Source: VAYN01 sp963702075
GTDB lineage: Bacteria; Actinomycetota; Thermoleophilia; Solirubrobacterales; 70-9
Assembly: GCA_963702075.1 (NCBI GenBank)
Contig: OY969703.1
Location: 1,240,001-1,304,000 of the forward strand
DNA length: 64,000 bases
Direction: 5' to 3'
Shown here piece after piece: positions 51,593-60,988 of the stretch. Below the pieces are notes generated by a model, which saw nothing but the letters and a program-made list of their open reading frames with translations, did no database searches and was not told the DNA's origin. The position numbers and the translations under genes were made by a program. Every line of letters starts with the position of its first letter. Position 1 is the first letter of the stretch.

Positions 51593-52834
51593 ATGCGAAT
51601 CCTGATGGTCGCCCAGTCCTTCTCGCCGATCGTCGGCGGCGAGGAGCGGATCGTCGAGGACCTCAGCCACGAGCTGGCCCGCCGCGGGCATGAGGTCGCG
51701 GTGGCGACCCTGCGCCAGCCGCTCGGAGAGCCGGCGCCGCGCGGCGATGGGGTAGAGGTCGAGTTGCTCGAGGCCGCGATGAGCCGCGTTCCCGGCCTCG
51801 CCGCCGACCCCGAACGCGCCTACGCGCCGCCGGGACCCGACCCGTTGACGGTACGAGGCCTGCGGCGGGCGATCGACCGCTTCCGGCCCGACGTCGTCCA
51901 CGCCCACAACTGGCTGGTCCATTCCTATCTGCCGCTGGACCGGGGCTCGGGAGCGGCCTTCGTCCTCTCCCTGCACGACTACAGCCTCGTCTGCGCAACC
52001 AAGCGCTTCTTCTATAAGGGCGGTGTCTGCAGCGGCCCTGGGCCGGCGAAGTGCCTGAGCCATGCGATCTCCTATTACGGGGCGGCCAAGGGGGTTGTGG
52101 CAGCGGCTGGGGTGGCTGCTGCCAACCCGGTCCTGCGTCGCCGTGTCGACATGTTCCTGCCGGTCAGCGAGGCGGTGCGCGACCTGAGCGGGATCGACGA
52201 GCGGCTGCCGTACCGGGTGGTCCCCAACTTCATCGGCGAGCTGCCGCCGCCGCCCGCGGCGGCGGAGCCGCGCCTGGGCGAGCTGCCCAGCGAGCCCTTC
52301 ATCCTCTATTTCGGCGACGTCACCGAGGACAAGGGGGTGGGGTCGCTGATCGAGGCCTATCGGCGGCTCGAGGGGGCGCCGCCCCTGGTCCTGATCGGCC
52401 GCCAGGAGCTCGAGGGGGCCGGCGAGGTGCCGGGCGTCCTCGCCCTCGACCCGATGCCGCACACGCTCGCGATCGAGGCGGTGCGGCGCTCGCTGTTCAC
52501 GGTCGCGCCCTCGCTGCTGCCGGAGTCGTTCGGGATCGTCGCCCTCGAGGCGGCTGCGCTCGGCAAGCCGGTCGTGGCGACTGCGATCGGCGGCCTGCGC
52601 GACGTCGTCGTCGACGGCGAGACCGGTTTACTCGTCGCCCCGGGCGACGTCGACCAGCTCGCCGCGGCCCTGGGGCGGCTCGTCGCCGAGCCCGAGTTGC
52701 GCGAGCGAATGGGCGCGGCGGCGCGCGAGCGGTCGCGCGAGTTCGGCCCCGACCGGATCGTGCCGCGGTTCGAGGATGCATACGAGATTGCCGTCGCCGC
52801 CGGTCTCAAGGCAGGGGCGCCTCGCCGCCGATAG
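51593..52834 (+). CDS. Family 4 glycosyltransferase
   Basis: A 413-residue GT-B enzyme. The N-terminal domain begins RILMVAQSFSPIVGGEERIVEDLS, with HAHNWLVHSYLPL and the less usual cysteine-containing stretch VCATKRFFYKGGVCSGPGPAKC, seen in a subgroup of GT4 enzymes. The C-terminal domain has LYFGDVTEDKGVGSLIEAYRRL and PESFGIVALEAAALGKPVVAT. It adds a sugar from a nucleotide donor to a lipid-linked glycan. It is followed by the ABC exporter genes on the same strand and divergent from the GT2-GT4 fusion. Confidence 0.92.
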   Translation: MRILMVAQSFSPIVGGEERIVEDLSHELARRGHEVAVATLRQPLGEPAPRGDGVEVELLEAAMSRVPGLAADPERAYAPPGPDPLTVRGLRRAIDRFRPDVVHAHNWLVHSYLPLDRGSGAAFVLSLHDYSLVCATKRFFYKGGVCSGPGPAKCLSHAISYYGAAKGVVAAAGVAAANPVLRRRVDMFLPVSEAVRDLSGIDERLPYRVVPNFIGELPPPPAAAEPRLGELPSEPFILYFGDVTEDKGVGSLIEAYRRLEGAPPLVLIGRQELEGAGEVPGVLALDPMPHTLAIEAVRRSLFTVAPSLLPESFGIVALEAAALGKPVVATAIGGLRDVVVDGETGLLVAPGDVDQLAAALGRLVAEPELRERMGAAARERSREFGPDRIVPRFEDAYEIAVAAGLKAGAPRRR

Positions 52835-52892
52835 AAGTCACGACCCCCCGCGCAGGCCCGGGCGGGTCGGTGCAGAACGTAACCTGGAAATC

Positions 52893-53771
52893 ATGGAGCA
52901 GCTGACCGCCTCAAACCCGGCACGACCGGCAGAAACCGACACGCCGAAGCCGGAAACGATCCGGCTCGAAGCGACCAGGGGCTTTCGCCGCGTTTTCGCG
53001 CCGCGCGAACTCTGGCGCTACCGCGACCTCGGCCTCCAGATCGCGGTTCGCGACGTCACCATCCGCTACCGGCAGACCGCCTTCGGCGCCGCCTGGGCGA
53101 TCCTGCAGCCGCTCGCCTTCATGGCGGTCTTCACGCTGATCTTCGGTCGCTTCGCCGGCATCTCCTCCGACGGCCTTCCCTATGCGCTCTTCAGCCTCAG
53201 CGCGATGGTGCCCTGGATGTTCTTCGCCAACGCCTTCCTGCTCAGTTCCGAAAGCCTGGTCATGAACCAGACGCTGATCTCGAAAATCTATTTCCCCCGC
53301 CTCTTCATCCCCGCCGGCGTGATCGCCGCCGGCTGCGTCGACTTCTCGATCTCGCTGCTGATCCTCTTCGTGATCCTGCTCGTCTACGGGATCGTGCCCT
53401 CGCTGGCGCTGTTCGCGCTGCCGCTGCTGATCGCGATCGCGGTCGCCACCGCGCTGGGGGCGGGCACGGCGCTCTCGGCGGTCAACGTCCGCTACCGCGA
53501 CGTCCGCTACGTCATCCCCTTCGCGACCCAGCTCTGGTTCTTCGTCAGTCCCACCGTCTATCCGAGCAGCTCGCTCAGCGAGCCGCTGCGGACGCTCTCG
53601 GCGATCAACCCGATGGTCGGCGTGATCGAAGGCTTCCGCTGGGCGTTGCTCCACAACGGCAGCGCCCCCTGGGAACTGATCGGAATCTCCGCCGCCTCCG
53701 CCGCCGTCCTGCTGGTCGCCGGGCTCGCCTACTTCGACCGCGTCGAGCGCAGCTTCGCCGATCTGATCTGA
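52893..53771 (+). CDS. ABC-2 type polysaccharide exporter permease (Wzm-like)
   Basis: A 292-residue membrane protein with six predicted transmembrane helices after a ~60-residue cytoplasmic start; it has the typical ABC-2 opening ELWRYRDLGLQIAVRDVTIRYRQT and the late FFVSPTVYP. Such permeases pair with a Wzt-type ATPase to export lipid-linked O-antigen-like or teichoic-type polymers. ATG at 52893, with TGGAAA upstream. Its stop is 2 bp before the ATPase start. Confidence 0.93.
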   Translation: MEQLTASNPARPAETDTPKPETIRLEATRGFRRVFAPRELWRYRDLGLQIAVRDVTIRYRQTAFGAAWAILQPLAFMAVFTLIFGRFAGISSDGLPYALFSLSAMVPWMFFANAFLLSSESLVMNQTLISKIYFPRLFIPAGVIAAGCVDFSISLLILFVILLVYGIVPSLALFALPLLIAIAVATALGAGTALSAVNVRYRDVRYVIPFATQLWFFVSPTVYPSSSLSEPLRTLSAINPMVGVIEGFRWALLHNGSAPWELIGISAASAAVLLVAGLAYFDRVERSFADLI

Positions 53772-53773
53772 GC

Positions 53774-55027
53774 ATGGGCAACTACACCGCAATCGAGGCC
53801 GAGGGGCTGAGCAAGAGTTACCGGCTCGGCCTGGCCGGCGCCTACGGCTCGCTGCGCGAGGCGATCGGCAACAGCGCCCGGGCCAGCGTCGGCCGCCTCG
53901 TCGGCCGCGGCGAGAAGCCGAAGACCGACGTCCTCTGGGCGCTGCGGGACGTCTCCTTCAAGGTCGAAAGCGGCGAAGCGATCGGGCTGATCGGCCACAA
54001 CGGCGCCGGCAAGAGCACGCTGCTGAAACTGCTTTCGCGGATCGCCGAGCCGACCAAAGGCTGGGCCGAGGTGACCGGGCGGGTCGGCTCGCTGCTCGAG
54101 GTCGGGACCGGCTTCCACCCGGAGCTGACCGGCCGCGAGAACGTCTTCTTGAACGGCGCGATCCTCGGCATGCGGCGGGCGGAGATCCGCCGCCGCTTCG
54201 ACGAGATCGTCGACTTCGCCGGGATGGAGCGGTTCCTCGACACGCCGGTCAAGCGCTACTCGAGCGGCATGCAGGTCCGTCTTGCCTTCGCCGTCGCCGC
54301 CCACCTCGAACCGGAGATCCTGCTCGTCGACGAGGTCCTGGCGGTCGGCGACGCGGCCTTCCAGCGCAAGTCGCTGGCGAAAATGGCCGAAGTCGCGCGC
54401 GCCGGCAGCACCGTGGTCTTCGTCTCCCACAACCTGGCGACGATCCAGGCGCTCTGCGAGCGCGCGATCCTGCTCGAGCGCGGCAGCGTCGTCAACGACG
54501 CCCCGGTCGAGGAGGCGGTGAGCAGCTATCTGAGCTCGCTCGAGCGCGGCGCCTCGAAGAACCTGCTGGAGCGGACCGATCGCGACGGTCGCTCCTGGAA
54601 GGGGTCGAAAGTCTCCAGCCTCATCGTCTACGACGCGGTCAGCAACGAGCCCGACGTGATCGTCGGCGGCCGCCCGGTGCGGATCGAGATCGGGATCACC
54701 AACGTGATGCCGACGATGGAGTGCCAGCTGACGATCCTCAACAACCTCGGCCAGCCCCTCACCACCCTCGACAGCGAGCTCTCCTCGCCTGAAGACGTCC
54801 GCAGCGGGGACGAGGGGCGGATCGAATGCAGCGTCGAGTCGCTGCCGCTCACCCCCGGGCGCTACCGGGTCGACGTGCTCCTGCGCGGCAACCAGGAGAT
54901 CCAGGACGGGCTCCAGGCTGCGGCGTATTTCGACGTCGAGCCCGGTCTCAGCGCCGGGCGGCCGATGCCGACCGACGGCGCCGACGGCGACATCGTCTTG
55001 CCGCACAAGTGGCATCTGCCCGGGTAG
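53774..55027 (+). CDS. ABC exporter ATPase with C-terminal glycan-binding domain (Wzt-like)
   Basis: A 417-residue ATPase. The nucleotide-binding domain has Walker A GHNGAGKST (~77), Q-loop region, signature YSSGMQVRLAFA and Walker B ILLVDEVLAVGD, then the switch His in VFVSHNLA. Residues ~265-417 form a beta-sandwich like the Wzt C-terminal domain that recognises the end of the finished glycan chain (VSSLIVYDAV, GITNVMPTMECQLTI). This form predicts chain-end recognition before export. It follows the permease with a 2-bp gap. Confidence 0.94.
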   Translation: MGNYTAIEAEGLSKSYRLGLAGAYGSLREAIGNSARASVGRLVGRGEKPKTDVLWALRDVSFKVESGEAIGLIGHNGAGKSTLLKLLSRIAEPTKGWAEVTGRVGSLLEVGTGFHPELTGRENVFLNGAILGMRRAEIRRRFDEIVDFAGMERFLDTPVKRYSSGMQVRLAFAVAAHLEPEILLVDEVLAVGDAAFQRKSLAKMAEVARAGSTVVFVSHNLATIQALCERAILLERGSVVNDAPVEEAVSSYLSSLERGASKNLLERTDRDGRSWKGSKVSSLIVYDAVSNEPDVIVGGRPVRIEIGITNVMPTMECQLTILNNLGQPLTTLDSELSSPEDVRSGDEGRIECSVESLPLTPGRYRVDVLLRGNQEIQDGLQAAAYFDVEPGLSAGRPMPTDGADGDIVLPHKWHLPG

Positions 55028-55055
55028 ACGGCGCCGGTTCGCCACAATCCCTGCG

Positions 55056-56102
55056 GTGCGTGCGCTGACGCTGCTGCTCTCGGTCGCCCTGCTGGGCTTG
55101 CTGCCCGCTGAGGCGCAGGCCGCCCCTCATCCCTGGATCGGAGTGCGCGGCAACCACCTGATCGACGCCAAGGGCAAGCCGGTGCGCCTGCTCGGGGTCA
55201 ACCGCTCGGGCTTCGAGTACGCCTGCGTCGAGGAAGAAAAGATCTTCGACGGCCCCGCCGACTGGGCCTCGGTACAGGCGATCAAGAGCTGGCACGTCAA
55301 CGCCGTCCGCCTGCCGCTGAACGAGACCTGCTGGCTGGGGATCAACGGCGTTCCCGAACGGCTAAGCGGCGCTCCGTATCGCGCCGCCGTCCACGAATAC
55401 GTCGAACTACTGGAGCAGGCCGGCCTCTACGTGATCCTCGACCTGCAGTGGGCGGCACCGGGGAAGAACTGGGGCACCGGCCTGATCCCGATGCCCGACG
55501 CCGACCACGCGCTCGATTTCTGGCGCAGCGTGGCGAGCGAATTTCGCGACGACCGCGCCCTCCTCTTCGACGTCTTCAACGAGCCCCACGACGTCTCCTG
55601 GGAATGCTGGGCGACCGCCTGCCCGGGGCTCGACAACTACTTCGGCCCCTACTCGGCGGTGGGGATGACCCAGCTGGTGGAAACGATCCGCTCCACCGGG
55701 GCAAGGCAGCCGCTGATGCTGGGCGGCCTCGACTGGGCCCGCGACTTCAGCGGCTGGCTGCAGTGGCGCCCGCCCGACCCGGCCGGCGCCCTCGTGGTCT
55801 CCTTCCACAACTACGACTACAAAGCCTGCCCGAGCAGCTGCCGCGCCGAACTGGCCGAACTGGCCAAGCGGGTTCCGGTCGTCACCGGCGAGCTCGGGCA
55901 GACCGACTGCCGCTCCGACTACGTGCGCCCGTACATGGAATGGGCCGACAGACACGGCGTCTCCTACCTGGGTTGGACCTGGAACGCCGAAGGGCGCTGG
56001 GACTGCGCCGGCGGCCCTTCGCTGATCCGCGACTGGGCCGGCGACCCGACCCGCTACGGCACCGGCCTCAAGCGGCACCTGAAGCGCCTGGCGCAGAGCT
56101 AA
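55056..56102 (+). CDS. Secreted GH5-like endoglycosidase
   Basis: A 348-residue exported enzyme: signal peptide ~1-22, then a GH5 cellulase-type (beta/alpha)8 barrel with the acid/base Glu in FDVFNEPHD (~168) and the nucleophile Glu in VTGELGQTDC (~283). Ligand-site residues include NAVRLPLNETCW and SFHNYDY. The start is a GTG directly before the signal peptide; 28 bp separate it from the ATPase stop, so it belongs to the exporter transcript and may edit or release the exported glycan. Confidence 0.9.
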   Translation: MRALTLLLSVALLGLLPAEAQAAPHPWIGVRGNHLIDAKGKPVRLLGVNRSGFEYACVEEEKIFDGPADWASVQAIKSWHVNAVRLPLNETCWLGINGVPERLSGAPYRAAVHEYVELLEQAGLYVILDLQWAAPGKNWGTGLIPMPDADHALDFWRSVASEFRDDRALLFDVFNEPHDVSWECWATACPGLDNYFGPYSAVGMTQLVETIRSTGARQPLMLGGLDWARDFSGWLQWRPPDPAGALVVSFHNYDYKACPSSCRAELAELAKRVPVVTGELGQTDCRSDYVRPYMEWADRHGVSYLGWTWNAEGRWDCAGGPSLIRDWAGDPTRYGTGLKRHLKRLAQS

Positions 56103-56109
56103 CCGGGTC

Positions 56110-57765
56110 TCAGACGGCGTCGCCGAACCAGAGCTTGCGCAGGAACCGGCGCAGCGAATCGGTCCCCCGCATTTCCAGGCGCGGCAGCTCGAGCGGATCG
56201 TCGCCGCGGCGGACGAGCCGCGACTCGACCGTGCAGGCACCGCGGTAGCCGGCGTCTCCCGTCGCCGCGACGACGCGCTCGTCGAAGCCCCCGTATGGGT
56301 AGGCGAGCGTCGCGACGTCCTCGCCGAGCAGCTCCTCCAGGTCGCCGCGGCAGCCCGCCAGCTCTGCCTCGATCTCGCTGTCCTCGACGCCCAGCAGGTT
56401 GCGGTGGTTGCGCGTGTGGCCGCCAAAATCGATGTCGTCGCCCCGCAGCTCCCGGATCTGCTCGGCACTGAGCAGCGGCCGCCCGGCCAGGCCGGCGCCG
56501 TCTCCTCCCTCGTCGGCCCAGTCGTTGCGACCGCCGATCCGCCCGCTGACGAGGAAGATCGTCGCCGGGAAGCGGTGCCGGCGCAGGATCGGGACGGCGA
56601 TCTCGAGGTTGTCGAGATAGCCGTCGTCGATCGTGACCGCGACCGTCCGCGCCGGCAGCTCCTCGCCCCCGCGCACGGCCTCGACCACCTCGGCGAACGG
56701 CACCACCCGGTAGCGCAGCAGCGAGAGCAGGCGCATCTGCCGGGCGAACCGGCGCTTGGAGATGACGAAGCGCCCGCCGCCGCCCTCCCGGTCGAAAGCG
56801 TGGTACATCAGCACCGGCAGACCACGGGTGGCTCGAGTCCATTCCCGGCGGCTCATCGCGCCGCGGACGCCGAGCCAGAAGGCGTAGCGGGCGACGAACC
56901 CGTACCAGACCTGCCTGGCGCCAGGGCTCGGCAGCAGCCGCCCGAGGGTGGCCAGCAGGGTCGGTGCAACCCGCAGGGCGAGCGCGGTGCGCCGTAGGTT
57001 GACGTCGCGGACCGTCGGCTCGGCGAACCAGCCGATCAGCTGTGAGCCCATCTGTGGGTCGCGGCGGTTGAACTCCGCGCAGTAGGAGCCGAAGCGGCGG
57101 ATGTCGCCGATGATCCGCTCGCGTCCCTTCTGGTCGTCGTGGAGGCCGACGGCGGCGGCCAGGTAGACCGGCCGGCAGCCGGCGGCGCAGAGGCGGTAGC
57201 CGATCTCGAGGTCCTCGATCGCGTCGAGGTCGGTGGCGAAGCCGCCGACCTCGCGCAGCTGCTGCCGCGGCGCCGACATGTTGCCGCCGTAGCAGTCGGT
57301 CCAATCGAGCCGTTTGCGGGCAAGCTCCTCATAGCGCTCGTTCCACGCCGCCGCGTAGGCCTTCGCGTACCAGTCGTTGCCGGCGAAAGGGACCTGGGTG
57401 AGGCGGCCGATTCCGAGCGCCAGGGGATCGCGCCGGTGGGCCTCGTCGTGCTCGGCGAGCAGCTCCGGCGAGGCGATGATGTCGTCGTCGAGGAAGACGC
57501 AGACGCTGCCCTCGGCGGCCTCGATCGCCGCGTTCAGCGTCGCCGGCTTGCCGCCCTTCTCCAGCTCCAGCAGGCGCAACCGGTAAGGCGTCTGCACTGC
57601 CCGCACCGCCGCCGCAGCGCTCTCGGCGGCGCCGTCGGCGGCGACGATCACCTCGAAGCTGGCGGGGTCCTGGGTCTGCTCCGCCAGCGCCTGCAGGCAG
57701 CGTTCGAGCAACTCGCGACGGTCATGCGTCGCGATCAGGACCGAGATCCGGGGGGTCGCGGCCAT
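56110..57765 (-). CDS. GT2-polysaccharide deacetylase fusion
   Basis: A 551-residue protein in two parts. Residues ~1-320 are GT2 (ISVLIATHDRRELLERCLQAL, VFLDDDIIASPEL, CYGGNMSAPRQQL). Residues ~335-551 are a NodB-type deacetylase: VLMYHAFDREGGG, TIDDGYLDN (the TFDDG position, Phe changed to Ile), GGHTRNHRNL (metal histidines) and LAYPYGGFDE. No signal peptide or membrane helix is evident, so the deacetylase would act in the cytoplasm, perhaps on a lipid-linked amino sugar just added by the first domain. It converges on the GH5 gene with a 7-bp gap and is 4 bp after the upstream GT2. Confidence 0.9.
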   Translation of the reverse strand: MAATPRISVLIATHDRRELLERCLQALAEQTQDPASFEVIVAADGAAESAAAAVRAVQTPYRLRLLELEKGGKPATLNAAIEAAEGSVCVFLDDDIIASPELLAEHDEAHRRDPLALGIGRLTQVPFAGNDWYAKAYAAAWNERYEELARKRLDWTDCYGGNMSAPRQQLREVGGFATDLDAIEDLEIGYRLCAAGCRPVYLAAAVGLHDDQKGRERIIGDIRRFGSYCAEFNRRDPQMGSQLIGWFAEPTVRDVNLRRTALALRVAPTLLATLGRLLPSPGARQVWYGFVARYAFWLGVRGAMSRREWTRATRGLPVLMYHAFDREGGGGRFVISKRRFARQMRLLSLLRYRVVPFAEVVEAVRGGEELPARTVAVTIDDGYLDNLEIAVPILRRHRFPATIFLVSGRIGGRNDWADEGGDGAGLAGRPLLSAEQIRELRGDDIDFGGHTRNHRNLLGVEDSEIEAELAGCRGDLEELLGEDVATLAYPYGGFDERVVAATGDAGYRGACTVESRLVRRGDDPLELPRLEMRGTDSLRRFLRKLWFGDAV

Positions 57766-57769
57766 CGCT

Positions 57770-58729
57770 TTACGCGGCCGCGTCGGGGTTCGTCAGCTGC
57801 TTCCACTCGGCGGCGCTCATCGCCGTCTTCGCCCCCCGCCAGAAGGCGTAACGGGCGACGATCGAGAACCAGAGCAGCTGGCGGTCCTCGCCGGGAATCA
57901 GGCGGCCGAGGCGAGCGAACGGACCGGGGGGCACGCCGAGCGAGAGCAGTCGCCGCCGCAGCGCGATCTCGCGCGGGCCGCCGCGCTGCCAGCCCAGCAT
58001 CGCCGGCTTCATCGCCGGCACCTCACGGGCGAGCTTGACGTGCGAGACCCCCTGCGCGAAGGCCCCTTCGAGCATCTTGCGGCGCGGCTTTTGGTCGTCG
58101 TGGACGCAGGAGGCCTGCGCCAGGTAGCGCGGCGTGCATCCGGCTTCGCAGAGGCGGAAGGCGAGGTCGAGGTCGAGGGTCACGACCAGCTCGGTGTTCA
58201 TCCCGCCGACCGCTTCGATCTGCCGCAGGGGGGCGGAGAGGTTGGCGCCGTAGCAGTCGACCCAGGTCGGCTCGCGCCCGGGGAATTCCTCATAGTGGAG
58301 GTTCCAGACCCGCGCTTGAGTCTCCGCGTACCACTCGCGCCGGTCCGGCACCTGCTGGACGATCTTGCCGACGCCGATCGTCATCGGGTCCTCGCGGTAG
58401 GCGCGGATGTGCTCGGAGACCAGCGAGGGAGAGGCGATCACGTCGTCGTCGAGGATCAGGCCGATCTCACCCTCGGCCGCGGCCACAGCTGCGTTCAGGG
58501 TGCGGGGCTGGCGCCGGCGCTCCAGGGCCAGAACGCGCAGCCTGAACGGCGCCTCGAAGGCTTCGGCCATCGCCGTCGTGCCGTCGGTCGAGCCATCGTC
58601 GGCGACGATCACCTCGAAGTTCTGCGGGGCCTCGTCCTGCGCCGCGAGCGTCCCCAGGCAACGCCGCAGCAACTCGCTGCGGTTGTGGGTGGCGATCAGG
58701 ACGCTGAGGACCGGCGGCTGCTCGCTCAC
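57770..58729 (-). CDS. Family 2 glycosyltransferase
   Basis: A 319-residue GT2 with VLSVLIATHNRSELLRRCL, VIVADDGSTDGT, LILDDDVIASPSL and CYGANLSAPLRQIEAVGG. It is paralogous to the N-terminal half of the preceding fusion and to the next gene, including the shared late segment near the C terminus (YAFWRGAKTAMS). GTG start overlaps the stop of the upstream GT2 (GTGA at 58726-58729). Donor and acceptor unknown. Confidence 0.9.
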   Translation of the reverse strand: MSEQPPVLSVLIATHNRSELLRRCLGTLAAQDEAPQNFEVIVADDGSTDGTTAMAEAFEAPFRLRVLALERRRQPRTLNAAVAAAEGEIGLILDDDVIASPSLVSEHIRAYREDPMTIGVGKIVQQVPDRREWYAETQARVWNLHYEEFPGREPTWVDCYGANLSAPLRQIEAVGGMNTELVVTLDLDLAFRLCEAGCTPRYLAQASCVHDDQKPRRKMLEGAFAQGVSHVKLAREVPAMKPAMLGWQRGGPREIALRRRLLSLGVPPGPFARLGRLIPGEDRQLLWFSIVARYAFWRGAKTAMSAAEWKQLTNPDAAA

Positions 58730-59706
58730 CGCAATCCCCCAGCCACGGCCTCGTCGACGCGACCGGCGGTGAGCGCGCGCCAGGTGTCGGGCCCCACCTC
58801 CTCGTGGACCCCGCTCCAAAACGAGAGCCGGCCGCAGAAGTGGAACCAGATCATCTTGCGGTCCGGGCCGGGGAGGAAGCGGCCCAGCCGGATCAGGCGG
58901 GCGGGAGGGAGGCGCAGCGCCAGCGCCAGCCGCCGTACGGCGAGCTGCTTCGGGCCGACGATGCCTTCCCAGTTGAGCAGTTCGGGCGCGAACTCCGGGA
59001 AGCGGCGGCTCAGCTCGACGTGCATCTTCCCGGCCCGCCGGACGCTGGCCATGATCTTTGCGCTCCCCTTCATGCGGTCGTCGTGGACCGCATGGCCGCG
59101 GGGCAGGAAGAGCGGCTTGCAGCCGGCGCGGATCAGGCGCAGCGCCAGGTCGAAGTCTTTGGCCTGCGGGATGTCGGTCGATACCCAGCCGACGTCGCGG
59201 GCCGTGTCGGTCGGGAAGGAGAGATTGGCGCCGTAGCAGTCGTTCCAGCGGGCCTCGCGCTCGGCCAGGTCCTTGTAGTGCGCGGCCCAGCCGCTCGCGT
59301 AGGTCTCGGCGAACCAGGTTTCGTCGGCCACCAGATGCTGGGTGATCGCCCCCACCCCGATCGCGGGCGGGCTCTGGTCCGCGGCGGCCATATGCGCCGC
59401 GACCAACTCGGGCGAGGCGATCATGTCGTCGTCGAGCAGGAGGCAGCGCGGCGCCCGCGCCTGCTCGAGGGCCGAGTTCTGGGCGGCCGCGTGGCCGCTC
59501 TTCGGCAGCTGCAGAACCTGCAGCGGGTAAGGCGCCTCGAAGGCTTCGGCCAGCGCCGCGGTCCCGTCTTCGGAGCCGTCGTCGGCGACGATCACCTCGA
59601 AGCTGTCCGGGGCGGCGCTCTGCTCGGCCAACGAACGCAGGCAGCGCAGCAAGAGATCGCCTCGGTTGTGGCTGGCGACGATGACGCTCAGATGTGGACT
59701 GGACAC
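58726..59706 (-). CDS. Family 2 glycosyltransferase
   Basis: A 326-residue GT2: LSVIVASHNRGDLLLRCL, VIVADDGSEDGT, LLLDDDMIASPELV and CYGANLSFPTDTARDVGW. Third member of a local paralogous set (with 57770-58729 and the N-terminal half of 56110-57765). GTG start at 59704-59706; 58 bp separate it from the stop of the upstream GT4. The set probably adds successive related sugars to one glycan. Confidence 0.9.
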   Translation of the reverse strand: MSSPHLSVIVASHNRGDLLLRCLRSLAEQSAAPDSFEVIVADDGSEDGTAALAEAFEAPYPLQVLQLPKSGHAAAQNSALEQARAPRCLLLDDDMIASPELVAAHMAAADQSPPAIGVGAITQHLVADETWFAETYASGWAAHYKDLAEREARWNDCYGANLSFPTDTARDVGWVSTDIPQAKDFDLALRLIRAGCKPLFLPRGHAVHDDRMKGSAKIMASVRRAGKMHVELSRRFPEFAPELLNWEGIVGPKQLAVRRLALALRLPPARLIRLGRFLPGPDRKMIWFHFCGRLSFWSGVHEEVGPDTWRALTAGRVDEAVAGGLR

Positions 59707-59764
59707 ACTTATCGCTTCGGAGGAGTGGCTGGCTGGGTGAAGATATCGGCGGCGAGGGATGCCG

Positions 59765-60988
59765 TCATGAGGCCCGCAACGCTGCTTCCTCGTAGACCGT
59801 TTGCAGCCGCTTTCCCCAGGCGGCGGGGCTGTGGTGGGCCTCGGCGAACGCGCGGGCGCTCTCGCCGAGCCGGCGGCGGCCGTCTCCGTCCTCGAGCAGG
59901 CGCGCGATCGCCGCCGCGGTCTCCTCGCCGGTCTCCGCCACCGCCAGCGGCGGCTCGGGCTCGATGCAGTCGAGGCCTTCGGCTCCGAGCGGGGTCGTCA
60001 CCACCGCCTTGGCCCGGGCCATGGCCTCCAGCACCTTCATCCGCATGCCGCCGCCGCTGCGCACGGGAGCGGCGACGACGGCGGCCGCTTGCAGGTGCGG
60101 CTCCATGCTCGGCGCGTCGGCGACGACCTCGGTTCGTGGCCCGGCCAGGGCCCGCACCTCGGCCGGAGGCGCGCTGCCGACGATTCGCAGCCGCGCCGCC
60201 GGGGCGCGCCGCCAGACCGCCGGCATGATCTCCCGCGCCAGCCAGAGTGCCGCTTCGCGGTTGGGGAGATGGGTGAAGGTGCCGGCGAAGAGCACGGTCC
60301 CGGCCACCTCCGCTACCGGGTCGCAGGCGGGCGGCAGGACGATGCCGAAGGGGTTGACCCGGACCCGCTCGGCCAGGTCGGGTTCCCGGCGGGCGATCTC
60401 GGCGGCGTCGCCTCGGCTGTAGACCTGGATCAGGGTCGCCCGGCGCCAGGCCGCGCGTCGGAACTCGTCCCAGCGGCGCCAGTCGGCCTGCCGGATCAGT
60501 TGCTCGGGACGGTCGCGGAGCCGGGCGGCGCGCCAGCCGGCGGCTGGCGCCTGGACCGCCTCGTGCTCGGTGAGGACGGTCGGGATCCCGGGCGGCAGGC
60601 GTAGGACCGCCATCAAATCCTCCTCGAGTGCCACGACGTCGAAGCCGCCGCCGGCGACCCGGTCGATCGCCGCCTGGACCCCGGCGGTGGCGCTGACGGC
60701 CCGCCAGGGCCAGTGCTTCCCGGCCCAGGTGCCCGCCAGCTGCGCCCGCACCTGCCAGCGGCGCCCCGCCGAGCCGGAGCGGCGGCGGTCGACGAAGACC
60801 GCCTCGAGGTCGTCGGCGCGCATCAGATCCTGCGCCGCCTCGGCCTGGCCGGGAAGGTCGCCGTAGGAGCCGACGACGGTCACTTGGTGGTGCCCTCGCA
60901 GCCCCGCGAGCTGGGCATGGAGGAGCTTCGGGATCGCCCCCAGGCCGTCGGCCTCGGGGACCATCGAGACGACCAGGAGGATCTTCAT
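59765..60988 (-). CDS. Family 4 glycosyltransferase
   Basis: A 407-residue GT-B enzyme: KILLVVSMVPEADGLGAIPKLL at the start, a donor-side domain with VLFAGTFTHLPNREAALWL and the GGGMRMKVLEAMARAKAVVTT motif typical of GT4. Its ATG overlaps the stop of the upstream GT2 (TGATG at 60986-60990). Same operon as the GT2 set. Confidence 0.9.
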   Translation of the reverse strand: MKILLVVSMVPEADGLGAIPKLLHAQLAGLRGHHQVTVVGSYGDLPGQAEAAQDLMRADDLEAVFVDRRRSGSAGRRWQVRAQLAGTWAGKHWPWRAVSATAGVQAAIDRVAGGGFDVVALEEDLMAVLRLPPGIPTVLTEHEAVQAPAAGWRAARLRDRPEQLIRQADWRRWDEFRRAAWRRATLIQVYSRGDAAEIARREPDLAERVRVNPFGIVLPPACDPVAEVAGTVLFAGTFTHLPNREAALWLAREIMPAVWRRAPAARLRIVGSAPPAEVRALAGPRTEVVADAPSMEPHLQAAAVVAAPVRSGGGMRMKVLEAMARAKAVVTTPLGAEGLDCIEPEPPLAVAETGEETAAAIARLLEDGDGRRRLGESARAFAEAHHSPAAWGKRLQTVYEEAALRAS

